Source: Nitrospirota bacterium
GTDB lineage: Bacteria > Nitrospirota > Thermodesulfovibrionia > Thermodesulfovibrionales > UBA6898
NCBI GenBank assembly: GCA_003252075.1
Contig: QKDO01000096.1
Location: 1-64,000, forward strand
Direction of reading: 5' to 3'
DNA length: 64,000 nucleotides
In this document: positions 27,272 through 35,719 of the stretch, piece after piece
Layout: the number at the start of each line of letters is the position of its first letter
Numbering within the stretch: the first letter of the stretch is position 1
The notes under the pieces: model-generated
What the model was told of the DNA's origin: nothing
What the model saw: the letters and a program-made list of their open reading frames with translations, nothing else
Databases searched by the model: none
Program-made: the position numbers and the translations under genes

Positions 27272-28597
27272 ATGATACCTGAACTATTATTCATCTTCAT
27301 CTTCCTGGTGCTGAACGGTTTTTTTGCTGCATCAGAAATTGCTGTCGTGACCTCCCGCAAATCCTATATCAAGAAGCTGGCCGAAAAAAATAATCCGAGT
27401 GCAAAAAAACTGCTCAAGCTGCAGTCCGAGCCCGACAGATTTCTTGCAACAGTCCAGATTGGAGTGACGGTTGCCGGTGCCCTTGCATCAGCGATTGGCG
27501 GTGCAGCTTCGGTAACGACGATCGAACCTCTCATTGCAGGCATTCCCGTACCCGTTATTTCCCATGCAGCGGGAGCCATATCCATAGGGATTGTCGTTGT
27601 TGTCATTTCTTATCTCTCCCTGATTCTGGGAGAGCTTGTCCCTAAATCTATTGCCTTGCGGAATCCCGAGAAAGTTGGCCTTTTTGTGGCCCGCCCGATC
27701 GCATTCATTTCTAAGCTTTCATCCTTTTTCGTCAATATCCTGACATCCAGCAGCAACATCTTTCTCAAGCCGTTTGGTGGCAAAGCATTTTCCCAACGAT
27801 CATTTATTACGGAAGAGGAGATAAAGCTCCTCATCGAGGAAGGGACCGACAGAGGTATTTTCGAAGCTACGGAACACGAGCTCATCCATAGTGTCTTCAA
27901 TTTCACCGACATTTCGGTAAAAGGCGTGATGGTGCCGGCAGCGAAGATGGTTGCATTCAGTATCAATGAATCGCCGGACAATATCATCAGAAAGATCTCC
28001 ACCGAAAACTTCTCGCGCTATCCGGTCTATGAAAAGGACATCTCTGATATCAAGGGGGTTCTCTTCAACAAGGATGTTTTCAATGAAATGGCCAATAACA
28101 GGCCTATATCTACTCCCAAGATCCTGCACCCGGCTCTCTTTGTTCCGGAAACGATGAAGATCAGTGCGCTCATGAAGGAGATGCAGAAGAAACGTCAGCA
28201 TATGGCAATGGCCGTTGACGAGTACGGCGCTGTTACCGGTCTCGTCACCATCGAGGACCTGATTGAAGAAATTGTCGGAGAGATTCAGGATGAGTACGAC
28301 ACGGAAACCCCAGTGCAGCAGCTCAGTGATGGTTCGCTGCTTATCGAAGCCTCGCTTGCCATTCGTGACCTTAATGAAGACCATGGTTTTGACATACCGG
28401 AGTCGAACGAATACGATACGATCGGCGGATTTCTTATTTCGAATCTCCAGAGGATCCCCACGGTTGGCGACAGTTTTCAGTCGGATTCAACGAAATTCAC
28501 GATCGTCAACATGAAAGGCAGGCGGATCATCAAAATTAAGGCGGATCAGGTTCCCGTCTCCTCTGTGGAAGGTGATGCGTCAGCCCCCGAAGCTTAA
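27272..28597 (+). CDS. CNNM/CBS/CorC-HlyC-type membrane transporter
   Basis: A 441-residue inner-membrane protein. The CNNM (DUF21) domain covers about 1-185 with three to four spans (FIFLVLNGFFAASEIAVVTS at its start, GELVPKSIALRNPEK). A CBS pair follows (ISVKGVMVPAAKMVAF, then HMAMAVDEYGAVTGLVTIEDLIEEIVGEI). The CorC_HlyC domain is at the C-terminus (NEYDTIGGFLI). The family handles magnesium or cobalt efflux; the older haemolysin name is misleading. A TATAAT lies about 20 bp before the start. Confidence 0.92.
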   Translation: MIPELLFIFIFLVLNGFFAASEIAVVTSRKSYIKKLAEKNNPSAKKLLKLQSEPDRFLATVQIGVTVAGALASAIGGAASVTTIEPLIAGIPVPVISHAAGAISIGIVVVVISYLSLILGELVPKSIALRNPEKVGLFVARPIAFISKLSSFFVNILTSSSNIFLKPFGGKAFSQRSFITEEEIKLLIEEGTDRGIFEATEHELIHSVFNFTDISVKGVMVPAAKMVAFSINESPDNIIRKISTENFSRYPVYEKDISDIKGVLFNKDVFNEMANNRPISTPKILHPALFVPETMKISALMKEMQKKRQHMAMAVDEYGAVTGLVTIEDLIEEIVGEIQDEYDTETPVQQLSDGSLLIEASLAIRDLNEDHGFDIPESNEYDTIGGFLISNLQRIPTVGDSFQSDSTKFTIVNMKGRRIIKIKADQVPVSSVEGDASAPEA

Positions 28598-30189
28598 GCG
28601 CCGATAATATCTCTCATCAGTTTGACCACCTGCTTGGGCGTATAGGGTTTCCTGATAATTGCCGTCATCTGTGCAAGAGTTTGTTCATCAACACCTGCAA
28701 GGCTGTACCCGGTCACCAGAATGAACCGTGCATGCTGATTGATTTTTCTGATCTCATGAAAAAGTTCTATGCCGCCCGTGTGCGGCATGGACATATCGGA
28801 TATGACAAAATGGAATCTTTCAGGATCTGTACGGTAAAGCGACAATGCCTCACGGCCATCATGCGCGGGTACAGCCGTGTAGCCCAGTGAGCGCATAAAT
28901 GTCGCAAGCATATCCCGCAGTTCGTCTTCATCTTCGACCACAAGAATGGTCTCTCTACCGCTTATCGACTCGCTCTCCTTTGCCGGGATCGTCTCATAGA
29001 ACGGCGCCTCGTCTGACTCCCGCTGCAGATCACAGGGCGGCAGACAGACGGTAATTCTCGTCCCCTCGCCTTTCTTGCTCGTTACGGCAACTGTTCCGTT
29101 ATGCGCCCTGATAACGGAAGAAACGATCGTCAGGCCGAGCCCTGAAACTTTGCCGGCATCCTGTGAGTTAAGAAAGGGATCAAATATCTTCTCCAGATGA
29201 TGTTCATCCATCCCGGCACCGGTATCGGATATGGTAATACAGCAATGCCTCTCGCGGTTTTCTCCTGCCCGGCAAAGCGGCATTTGGCTATCGCCGGTCA
29301 GTCCCCTTCCCGTCCTGATTGTTATGATGCCGCTTCCGGACATCGCATCCTTTGCATTAAGGATAAGATGCATCATTGCCTGCGCCAGCTGGCCCGGATC
29401 GCACCGTATCTGAAGCACATCAGGGGAAAGATCCAACCTGATCTCTATGGTCTTCTCCACGATCCTTCTGAAAAAATGATTGATGTCCGTGATGAAATCG
29501 TTCAGGTCGACAACCTTGAAATCCGTTGTCATCTGCCTTCTGAATGCAAGCAGGTGCATGACCAGGTCTGCCCCCCTCTGGCCAATGGAAAGGATCGATT
29601 CCAGTCTGCGTCGCATCTCAGGTTCCAGGGGAGTGTCAGAGAGACATATCTCGGCATATCCCATGATTCCGGTCAGGATATTATTAACGTCGTGGGCAAC
29701 ACCTCCCAACAGCCTCCCGATAGCCTCCATGTACTTGTTCCCAAAAAGCAGCTGCTGGCGGCAGATTTCCTCAGCTTCTGTCCGTTCTTTTACCTTGCGG
29801 TCTTCCCATAGTTCCAGAGCCTGCTTCACGTGTGCTGCCAGTTCTGAGATATTATTCCTGAGAACGTAATCAACTGCCCCCTTTCTCAGGCTGTCAACTG
29901 CGGCAGACTCGCTGCCCTCGTCTGCGATGATGATAACGGGGGCATCGACGCCCCTGGACCTGGCGATGCCGATAGCCTCGATACCCGTAATATCCGTCAG
30001 GGCAGAGTCAGTCAAGATGATGTCAGGGCAGAACAGGGAGAGCTGTTCAATGAACTCCTGTCTGTTGCGCGCAACATCACATTCCATCGAGAGTCGAGCA
30101 TTGCGTAGTGCAGCGATCTCGAGTTCCACATCCTCAGGGTTATCCCCCAGAAGAAGCATCCTGACGTTCTGTCGATCTAAGTTCTTCAT
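28594..30189 (-). CDS. Hybrid histidine kinase (REC-HisKA-HATPase-REC)
   Basis: A cytosolic 531-residue signalling protein. Residues about 8-125 are a receiver domain (phosphoacceptor in IILTDSALTD). The dimerisation helix has the His in LLGGVAHDVNNILTG, a variant of the usual HELRNPL box that is common in RsbR/NtrB-type kinases. The ATPase domain (NLILNAKDAM, DTGAGMDEHHLEKIFDPF, GLGLTIVSSVI) is complete. A second receiver at the end carries VISDMSMPHTGG. ATG 30189 is preferred to the track start at 30234. It overlaps the convergent CorC-like gene by 4 bp. No membrane segment or output domain is present. Confidence 0.88.
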   Translation of the reverse strand: MKNLDRQNVRMLLLGDNPEDVELEIAALRNARLSMECDVARNRQEFIEQLSLFCPDIILTDSALTDITGIEAIGIARSRGVDAPVIIIADEGSESAAVDSLRKGAVDYVLRNNISELAAHVKQALELWEDRKVKERTEAEEICRQQLLFGNKYMEAIGRLLGGVAHDVNNILTGIMGYAEICLSDTPLEPEMRRRLESILSIGQRGADLVMHLLAFRRQMTTDFKVVDLNDFITDINHFFRRIVEKTIEIRLDLSPDVLQIRCDPGQLAQAMMHLILNAKDAMSGSGIITIRTGRGLTGDSQMPLCRAGENRERHCCITISDTGAGMDEHHLEKIFDPFLNSQDAGKVSGLGLTIVSSVIRAHNGTVAVTSKKGEGTRITVCLPPCDLQRESDEAPFYETIPAKESESISGRETILVVEDEDELRDMLATFMRSLGYTAVPAHDGREALSLYRTDPERFHFVISDMSMPHTGGIELFHEIRKINQHARFILVTGYSLAGVDEQTLAQMTAIIRKPYTPKQVVKLMRDIIGA

Positions 30190-30199
30190 GACCACTCTT

Positions 30200-30415
30200 T
30201 TAACGCCTGTCAAGAACCAGCAGACGGTCAGCAACCATCCGCTTCACAATAGCGAAAACGCGGTTGTCATTTACGGTCGGATAGCGGCAGGCACGTGTGA
30301 TCATCTTCCCCCGGTATGAGAGTGAACCACCGTGGTCTTCTGTGCCCTTCCCGAAAATCATGCGCCTGGATTGCAATACGTTTACCTTTCTTGAGTATCC
30401 GCGCGAATGTATCAC
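30200..30415 (-). CDS. Small hypothetical protein between panB and the hybrid kinase
   Basis: An open frame ends 10 bp before the kinase start. From GTG 30415 it gives 71 basic residues (KVNVLQSRRMIFGKG, KMITRACRYPTVNDNRVFAIV, KRMVADRLLVLDRR). The upstream part of the 105-aa track ORF is antisense-like sequence inside panB and was left out. No family is recognised. It could be a real co-transcribed gene or chance; ATG 30351 is another start. Confidence 0.3.
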   Translation of the reverse strand: MIHSRGYSRKVNVLQSRRMIFGKGTEDHGGSLSYRGKMITRACRYPTVNDNRVFAIVKRMVADRLLVLDRR

Positions 30416-30437
30416 TACGCCACTCGCAGTATACTGA

Positions 30438-31238
30438 TTATTTAAAGCTCTGCTCCTCGGAAGGGAAAACACCCTCTTCCACCTCCTTCTTGTATTCCCG
30501 GACAGCCCCGACAGCATCGTCTCTCAGCTTTGCATAGCGCTTAATAAACTTGGGCACAAACCGTTCAAACAGGCCCAGGAGGTCATGCATCACCAGGACC
30601 TGACCATCGCAATACGGACCGGCACCGATCCCGATGGTCGGGATCGAAAGCGTCTTCGTTATCTCCCGCGCAAGAGTCATGGGAATCCCCTCAAGCACCA
30701 CGGAAAATGCACCGGCGTCCTCTACGATTTTAGCCTCTTCGATCAATTTTCGTGCCGCCGTTTTGGTCTTTCCCTGCACCTTATATCCACCCATCCTGTG
30801 GATAGACTGGGGGGTCAGACCGATATGCGCCATGACCGGGATGTCAGACCTTGTCAGCGCAGTGATCTTATCTGCTATCTCGGCACCGCCTTCGATCTTT
30901 ATCGCAGCAGCGCCGCCTTCCTTCAGGAATCTGCCGGCGTTCCTCAGGCAATCTTCGGAGCTTGTCTGATAGGACATGAACGGCATATCCCCGATGACCA
31001 TAGCATTTTTCACTGCGCGCGCCACCATCTTTGTATGATACATCATCTCGTCCATGGTAACCGCAAGCGTATTTTCCAGCCCCTGGACAACCACACCGAG
31101 AGAGTCTCCCACCAGGACTGCATCGACACCTGCTTCATCAATGATCTGGGCAAAAGGGTAGTCATAAGCGGTAAGCATGGAAATCTTCTTGCCCTCTGCC
31201 TTCTTCCTCAGAAGATCCTGTATCGTTGTCTTTGCCAT
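30438..31238 (-). CDS. panB: 3-methyl-2-oxobutanoate hydroxymethyltransferase
   Basis: First step of pantothenate synthesis: transfers a hydroxymethyl group from methylene-THF to ketoisovalerate. The metal-binding and substrate blocks are [41 protein letters not shown]-like [10 protein letters not shown], and VLEGIP with [22 protein letters not shown] 31238 after AAGGAG is preferred to the longer track start. 266 residues is normal. panC and panD are not in the window. Confidence 0.95.
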   Translation of the reverse strand: MAKTTIQDLLRKKAEGKKISMLTAYDYPFAQIIDEAGVDAVLVGDSLGVVVQGLENTLAVTMDEMMYHTKMVARAVKNAMVIGDMPFMSYQTSSEDCLRNAGRFLKEGGAAAIKIEGGAEIADKITALTRSDIPVMAHIGLTPQSIHRMGGYKVQGKTKTAARKLIEEAKIVEDAGAFSVVLEGIPMTLAREITKTLSIPTIGIGAGPYCDGQVLVMHDLLGLFERFVPKFIKRYAKLRDDAVGAVREYKKEVEEGVFPSEEQSFK

Positions 31239-31307
31239 GCCGTTCTCCTTGAAATGCAGCGTTTGGATATAATAGCCCTTACGCATGAAGGCTTACAAGT
31301 CCAGAGC

Positions 31308-31979
31308 ATGCAGCGAACCATTGCTCAATCGGTCAATGAGATTGTATACTTAGCTATGGGAGATACCGCGAGTTTTCAGCCGCTTACCCGGGAGGACAGG
31401 ATTACCGTGATACTGTACCGGGCAGGAATCGTTCTCTCTACGGTGTTCATGGCAATGGCATCACTCCTTGCTCTCGCCGGCACGCGTTCATCGGAACTAC
31501 CTGAATTACCGCTCATACATTCAGGCCTGGCGGCCGATATCCTTATTCTGCTGCTCTACATGAGCATAGGGTTGAGCGTCTTTTTCATTCATTTGTATGT
31601 CGGCAAGTTTCACCGTCTGCTCAAAAATATCTATTATGTTGCGGTTGTCTGTCTTGTATTGCTGTTCCTTATGGGTAAGGGAAGCCCGGCTTCAGCCTTC
31701 TTCAGGGAGCCTCTCGGCGCGCTGTTGCTGATACCGCTTGCCTGCTGCCTCGGCTTCATCACAGCCAAGGAAGCTTTCTGTTTCCGGCTGTTTGAAGGAT
31801 ACCTCCTCGGCATGATCATGCCGGCATATCTCTTCCTGTATGGTATGGGGCTGTTCGATACAAGGCAGGCTGCATATGGTCTTGTCTTCATTTCGCTCAT
31901 GCTCGTGTTCTTTATGCTGAGGAAGGCCTTTATGCCGCTCCATTATGACATCGGGGACAAGTCGGCCTATCAACCGTAG
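31308..31979 (+). CDS. DUF2301-type integral membrane protein
   Basis: A 223-residue membrane protein with seven hydrophobic segments. The N-terminal pattern TASFQPLTREDRITVILYRAGI, where the family begins, followed by spans and a short IHLYVGKFHRLL loop, matches DUF2301 proteins known mainly from cyanobacteria and Nitrospirota. The function of that family is not known. The track ORF starting at 30585 is mostly antisense to panB; ATG 31308 is the likely start and ATG 31356 an alternative. It converges with the DUF2318 gene. Confidence 0.7.
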   Translation: MQRTIAQSVNEIVYLAMGDTASFQPLTREDRITVILYRAGIVLSTVFMAMASLLALAGTRSSELPELPLIHSGLAADILILLLYMSIGLSVFFIHLYVGKFHRLLKNIYYVAVVCLVLLFLMGKGSPASAFFREPLGALLLIPLACCLGFITAKEAFCFRLFEGYLLGMIMPAYLFLYGMGLFDTRQAAYGLVFISLMLVFFMLRKAFMPLHYDIGDKSAYQP

Positions 31980-32066
31980 CGGCAAAACAGTACTGATCCG
32001 ATGGTTTATGTTATTTCTCCGGATGGGAAAGCCCCGGAAAGAACTCTGAGGATATACCGCCCCTGC

Positions 32067-32486
32067 TCAACTGAAATATCTATTCGCCATGTCTTCAAGC
32101 ACCGGAATGGGGATAAGGTATTGTTGCCCTTGGACCTTCCCTTCGATTCTGATGGGATAACAGCTCCCGAAACCCTTTTCTATCTCTGAAACGGGGAAAC
32201 GTTCGTCGCATGCCCTGCAGATTACAGAACCGCTGTCGAACCTGAAGCCACGCTTTTTGGGGTGGCATTTCATACAGGCATCGAGAAAAGAAAGAACCCG
32301 GCCGTCTATCTTTATGATAAAGAATCTGACGGTACGCCCCAGAGAGTTATAGGAGTAGAACTGCGGTACGCTTTCCTGCAGTGCGGCAATATCAACAGAC
32401 ACGACCGCCCCTTTCCGAACGGGTTCCGGATAGAGCGGCTGTTGCGCACAGGCCGCAATGCAAAAGAAAAAAAGCACGACGAGCAC
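32067..32486 (-). CDS. DUF2318-family cysteine-rich lipoprotein
   Basis: A short exported protein (139 aa). The first residues are hydrophobic and end in a lipobox-like CIAAC. The conserved DUF2318 metal site is present: DACMKCHPKKRGF followed by ICRACDERFPV and GFGSCYPI, two cysteine pairs that likely bind iron or another metal. The family accompanies iron or copper transport systems. The start is GTG 32486, or more likely GTG 32477, which has AGGAG eight bases before it. That AGG is held in the stem of a 13-bp hairpin. It follows nosL on the same strand. Confidence 0.75.
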   Translation of the reverse strand: MLVVLFFFCIAACAQQPLYPEPVRKGAVVSVDIAALQESVPQFYSYNSLGRTVRFFIIKIDGRVLSFLDACMKCHPKKRGFRFDSGSVICRACDERFPVSEIEKGFGSCYPIRIEGKVQGQQYLIPIPVLEDMANRYFS

Positions 32487-32487
32487 T

Positions 32488-32516
32488 CCTGCACACGATT
32501 TGAAATCGTGTGCAGG
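32488..32516 (-). promoter_or_regulatory. 13-bp hairpin covering the DUF2318 ribosome-binding site
   Basis: CCTGCACACGATT pairs perfectly with AATCGTGTGCAGG around a three-base loop. On the minus strand the 3' arm ends in CAGG, part of the AGGAG that would start translation of the DUF2318 gene. It could reduce translation, act as an RNA switch or protect mRNA after nosL. No T run follows, so an intrinsic terminator is less likely. Confidence 0.55.
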
Positions 32517-32547
32517 AAATGCACCCCTGGGTTTTTCTGCTATAAAC

Positions 32548-33078
32548 CTAGTGTTTATGCCCTTGTTCTCCCGACTGTTTCATCCTGTTCATTTTTCGCT
32601 TGTCCCTGATCATCCTCGTATCACCATACATATCCTCGTAGGCTGCCTTCATCGCTGTCTCAAAGTCGGCAGCCGAGCCACCGTTCTTCTTACTGAATGC
32701 CTCTGCGTCTTCCTTCTTTGCAAATGCCCATTTGCCCCTCTTCGACATGACACCGGGTTTTTCCCCGCCGATGACCCAGGAGGCTTTTTCGGCATCGATA
32801 AGATCCTTCGAATTGAAGTCCCCTACCATAATGCTCTTTGGCATTTTGTCGATGTTGTTCGCCAGGTCCACGGCAGCACAATGAATGCTGCAGACCGCAA
32901 CGGTTGTCCCATCGTCGTATTCTATCAGCATACGGGTGAAATCGAACATGCCCCGGTCCATGCCGCAGTATTTGCACTCCTTATGGAGAGGCACGTCACC
33001 TCTGTTCTGGGAAAAAGCAATCCCGGCAAGCATCAGACTGACCGCTACGACAAGAAAAATAATACTCTTCCTAACCAT
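32548..33078 (-). CDS. NosL-family periplasmic metal-binding protein
   Basis: A 176-residue exported protein. The signal peptide spans about 1-23 (IIFLVVAVSLMLAGIAFS). The NosL motif is ECKYCGMDRGMFDFTRMLIEY, with the CxxCGM site known to bind Cu(I). VCSIHCAAVDLA and the C-terminal His-rich tail (GEQGHKH) add ligands. NosL delivers copper to nitrous oxide reductase, but stand-alone members occur with other copper proteins and no nosZ is here. Cotranscribed with the DUF2318 gene and probably the barrel gene upstream. Confidence 0.85.
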   Translation of the reverse strand: MVRKSIIFLVVAVSLMLAGIAFSQNRGDVPLHKECKYCGMDRGMFDFTRMLIEYDDGTTVAVCSIHCAAVDLANNIDKMPKSIMVGDFNSKDLIDAEKASWVIGGEKPGVMSKRGKWAFAKKEDAEAFSKKNGGSAADFETAMKAAYEDMYGDTRMIRDKRKMNRMKQSGEQGHKH

Positions 33079-33127
33079 GTCTGTTCCTCCTCGTATGAAT
33101 GATGATCTATTCCCTCATCAGAGGGCA

Positions 33128-34156
33128 TTAAAAGTTGAACGTGACCCCGGCGAGGATGCGGTATGTCGATACCAGCTGGATACCGTTGACGCGCTCCCAT
33201 ACCGGAAACTGGACCTTCAGGTCTATGGCAGTGGGATTGTTCTGAAACGGTCTCACTTTGATTCCCGGAGAAAGCCATATGCTGTCACCACCGGTATTGT
33301 CCGGGTCGTCCATAAGGCTGGTGAGGTCCGTGTAGTTGCCGTCCCGGTCATCTGCACTGTTGACATGAAGATACGTTGCAGCTGCCGAAATATTGAAAAA
33401 AGAGGTTACCGCGTACCTCCCGATGACGTTTGCGGTAAAGGAATCGCCAAATTCATACCCGTCACGGTTTCTCGTGGTCAACTGATAGGTGAGATCGGTC
33501 TGGAGAAGAAAGGGCGCCATATCCTTGGTATACATGAGAGAAAACAGGGGATCCCATGAACCGGTGCCTGGCTGCATGTGGGCATGAATGAACTTTCCGC
33601 TCGACCCTCTTATCGTTGCAGAACCCGTCGGGGTCTTTACGCCGAGGCCGAACGAAAGGATGTCGGACTTGTTACCCCCGCCCCTCAGGTAGTAGTGATA
33701 CAGTCCCATGACGGTAACATCCCCCAGTTCCTGTATCGGGGTCATCGTATGGTCCATCCATTTCGTGCCCATGCCCATCATGCGCATGCCCATCTCCATA
33801 TCCATGGTATTGCGTACGTAGGGAACGGATATCAGTGCAGTGACTTTGTCGTTGATGTCATAGACGGCATTCAGAGTATATTTTATCATGTGCATATCGA
33901 CAGGGAGCTTCGTATACTTGCCGTCGTTCTTTACATCCTGCAGCGATACCGTTGAACTTCCTTCTTTCAGCTCATCCATCATGCTAAAGCTATAAAGTAG
34001 TTGCAGCGAAAATCTTTTCGCATCCGGCAGGGTGCTGTCAAGCAGGCTTTCCTGAGAACCGCTCGACACCTGACAGCAAAGACCTGCAGCATATGCACGG
34101 ACCGGAGAAACAAGCACCAGGAATGTAACTATCATCACCAAATTTCTTTTCATCAT
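33128..34156 (-). CDS. Outer-membrane beta-barrel protein, Met-rich
   Basis: A 342-residue exported protein with a signal peptide (about 1-24, ending AYAA) and many amphipathic strands, finishing in Phe (AGVTFNF) as barrels do. The layout resembles the 'MetA-pathway of phenol degradation' transporter group, a name that says little about function. A Met-rich loop (MDMEMGMRMMGMGTKWMDH) resembles Cu(I)-binding stretches and fits its place upstream of nosL. Outer-membrane location is well supported; a role in metal passage is inference. Confidence 0.7.
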   Translation of the reverse strand: MMKRNLVMIVTFLVLVSPVRAYAAGLCCQVSSGSQESLLDSTLPDAKRFSLQLLYSFSMMDELKEGSSTVSLQDVKNDGKYTKLPVDMHMIKYTLNAVYDINDKVTALISVPYVRNTMDMEMGMRMMGMGTKWMDHTMTPIQELGDVTVMGLYHYYLRGGGNKSDILSFGLGVKTPTGSATIRGSSGKFIHAHMQPGTGSWDPLFSLMYTKDMAPFLLQTDLTYQLTTRNRDGYEFGDSFTANVIGRYAVTSFFNISAAATYLHVNSADDRDGNYTDLTSLMDDPDNTGGDSIWLSPGIKVRPFQNNPTAIDLKVQFPVWERVNGIQLVSTYRILAGVTFNF

Positions 34157-34260
34157 ATGGACCCTCTCCTGTTCCAGATTTTTATGGCATGAAAATACCG
34201 CTCTCTATTTTCTGACGGGCAGGAATTGCACCTGCCCGCCGATAATCCCAGGATTATGCG

Positions 34261-35064
34261 CTATACCTTTTTTGCGGCCGGCGGTGTCGGGATATTGGCG
34301 CCGTGGCACTCCGCACAGTTCTGCTGCGCCGTGATGCCCATGTTGCTGGCCGGCTTCCAAGAAGACTTTGCCTTGTAGGAGCCGTCTTTCCAGGCATTCA
34401 GATCCTTGACAAGATTGTGGGCAACGCTGGCAGCCACGCGGGCGCAACGATCCCTCCTCTCAGGGCTGCTGATAGCGTAACCGGACTCCTTCATCCACTT
34501 GCCTACCGACACATGGCAGAGGGGTGAATTGCTCGTGGTCTGCATAATCTTTGCCTTCTGCCTGGGCTCCTTCGGAGTAAATGTGGGAAGCGCCGCTTCA
34601 GAATACCACTGCAGAATATCCGCTCCGATTGCCGCTCCGTTCTCACACTCCGGCCCTGCGATGCGCGGTCCGATGATCGTGTTAGCAACGATGTTCGCAC
34701 CAGCGTTGGAGCCACAAATCGTTCCCCAGCCTGCCATCCCACCCTCAAGGAAAACAAAGGCGTCGCTGGGGAAAGATGTATAGGGTTCACCAACTTTTTC
34801 GCTGAGCTGACTGAATACACTGTTGATAACCGCTGCTCCACAAAATACCCGGTACCACTCAGCATAGGCGATCTCAGCAGTCTTCTCGGGGTCCAGCTTT
34901 TCATAGGGCCAGGGCCACTTTTCAGTGCCTCCCCCCTTGGCCTCTGCTTTAGAAAATACTCCCAATCCACCGGCGGTTAAGGCAGCAATTCCTGCAATGC
35001 CTGCCGCACCTTTAATAAGGCCTCTTCTCGAAAGACGTTCATCAAACAATTTTCCACCTTCCAT
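34261..35064 (-). CDS. Split-Soret-like cytochrome c with Tat signal
   Basis: A 267-residue exported protein. The twin-arginine signal is SRRGLIKGAAGIAGIAAL, ending near AEA. It contains the C-GCAxxG-type pattern (FVFLEGGMAGWGTICGSNAGAN), PLCHVSVGKWM and a C-terminal heme c motif NCAECHG, as in split-Soret cytochromes of sulfate reducers. Heme binding at CAECH is directly visible; a second heme would use other His/Cys residues. A periplasmic redox role is likely. A Tat signal on a cytochrome c is unusual because heme is attached after export, but is known for this group. Confidence 0.75.
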   Translation of the reverse strand: MEGGKLFDERLSRRGLIKGAAGIAGIAALTAGGLGVFSKAEAKGGGTEKWPWPYEKLDPEKTAEIAYAEWYRVFCGAAVINSVFSQLSEKVGEPYTSFPSDAFVFLEGGMAGWGTICGSNAGANIVANTIIGPRIAGPECENGAAIGADILQWYSEAALPTFTPKEPRQKAKIMQTTSNSPLCHVSVGKWMKESGYAISSPERRDRCARVAASVAHNLVKDLNAWKDGSYKAKSSWKPASNMGITAQQNCAECHGANIPTPPAAKKV

Positions 35065-35300
35065 GATCTAACCTCCTCGTCTTGCTTCCCCGTGGTATCT
35101 GCTTCGCATGAAGCAGTGGTATTACTAGCAACAGTAAAAACTGTTATCCAGAAAAAGAGGCGCTGCTTCGGCATTATTTTTCAATAATTTCCGAAGCAGA
35201 GCCGAGTTTAACGGGAAGAAAAGCCTGAAAAAGGCTCTCCTGATACAGGGGTCACCTGTATCTCAAAAAAGTGATTGCTCGGAGACTTCGGAAAGGAAGA
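35065..35300. other. Intergenic region upstream of the split-Soret cytochrome gene
   Basis: 236 bp between two minus-strand genes. It holds the cytochrome's ribosome-binding site (GAGGAGG just before the ATG) and an inverted repeat near 35235-35260 (TCCTGATACAGG with GTCACCTGTATC). No open frame with coding character was found. Confidence 0.35.
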
Positions 35301-35591
35301 TCAGGCTAAGGGAGGGCGGTCTACTTTGATTGCAAATACTGCTGGCTGAAAGAAATGTTTTGCTCTATCCATATATCCAATACATGAGAGTTGCGACAGT
35401 TCACAGAGGCACTCCTGGATGGCGGGACTATCGGCATTCAGGGATACCGCTGCATGCGACGTACTGCAAACATCCAGTGCAGCGATACTCGGCGCATCGC
35501 CGGCAAACGCACCAGCGGCCGACAAGGGTACACATATCGCCACTATGACTGCAGTCAATAGCGCTATGGTAACAGGTTTCATATATGTCAT
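35301..35591 (-). CDS. Small secreted cysteine-containing protein of unknown family
   Basis: From ATG 35591 the 96-residue product has a clear signal peptide (KPVTIALLTAVIVAICVPLS ... AGAFAG). Its mature part has four cysteines (DVCSTSHAAV, QECLCELSQLSC) and ends in VDRPPLA, a tail reminiscent of small metal-efflux accessory proteins such as DUF2946, though a family match cannot be claimed. The track starts it earlier at 35663, but that part is not signal-like. It lies after metF on the same strand and before the cytochrome gene. Confidence 0.5.
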   Translation of the reverse strand: MTYMKPVTIALLTAVIVAICVPLSAAGAFAGDAPSIAALDVCSTSHAAVSLNADSPAIQECLCELSQLSCIGYMDRAKHFFQPAVFAIKVDRPPLA

Positions 35592-35719
35592 TTTTGCAAT
35601 TTTACCAACTGATGTCAACCGAAATTTCCTGATCGGAAACCATCGGGGACATGCCGGAAGCACAGCCCGGTCATCCGCACGGGGTTACCACACCCCGGAT
35701 TTTCACACTGCTCTTTCCG

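Noticed and set aside
30585-31237. Upstream part of the 464-aa ORF starting at 30585
   Set aside because: Antisense to panB; only the part from about 31308 has coding character (DUF2301).
35664-35719. Structured GC-rich segment between metF and the small secreted gene, considered as a riboswitch
   Set aside because: Only a 6-bp CGGGGT/ACCCCG hairpin and a smaller one can be drawn; it does not match the cobalamin, SAM or THF riboswitch cores that I know, and it lies downstream of metF.
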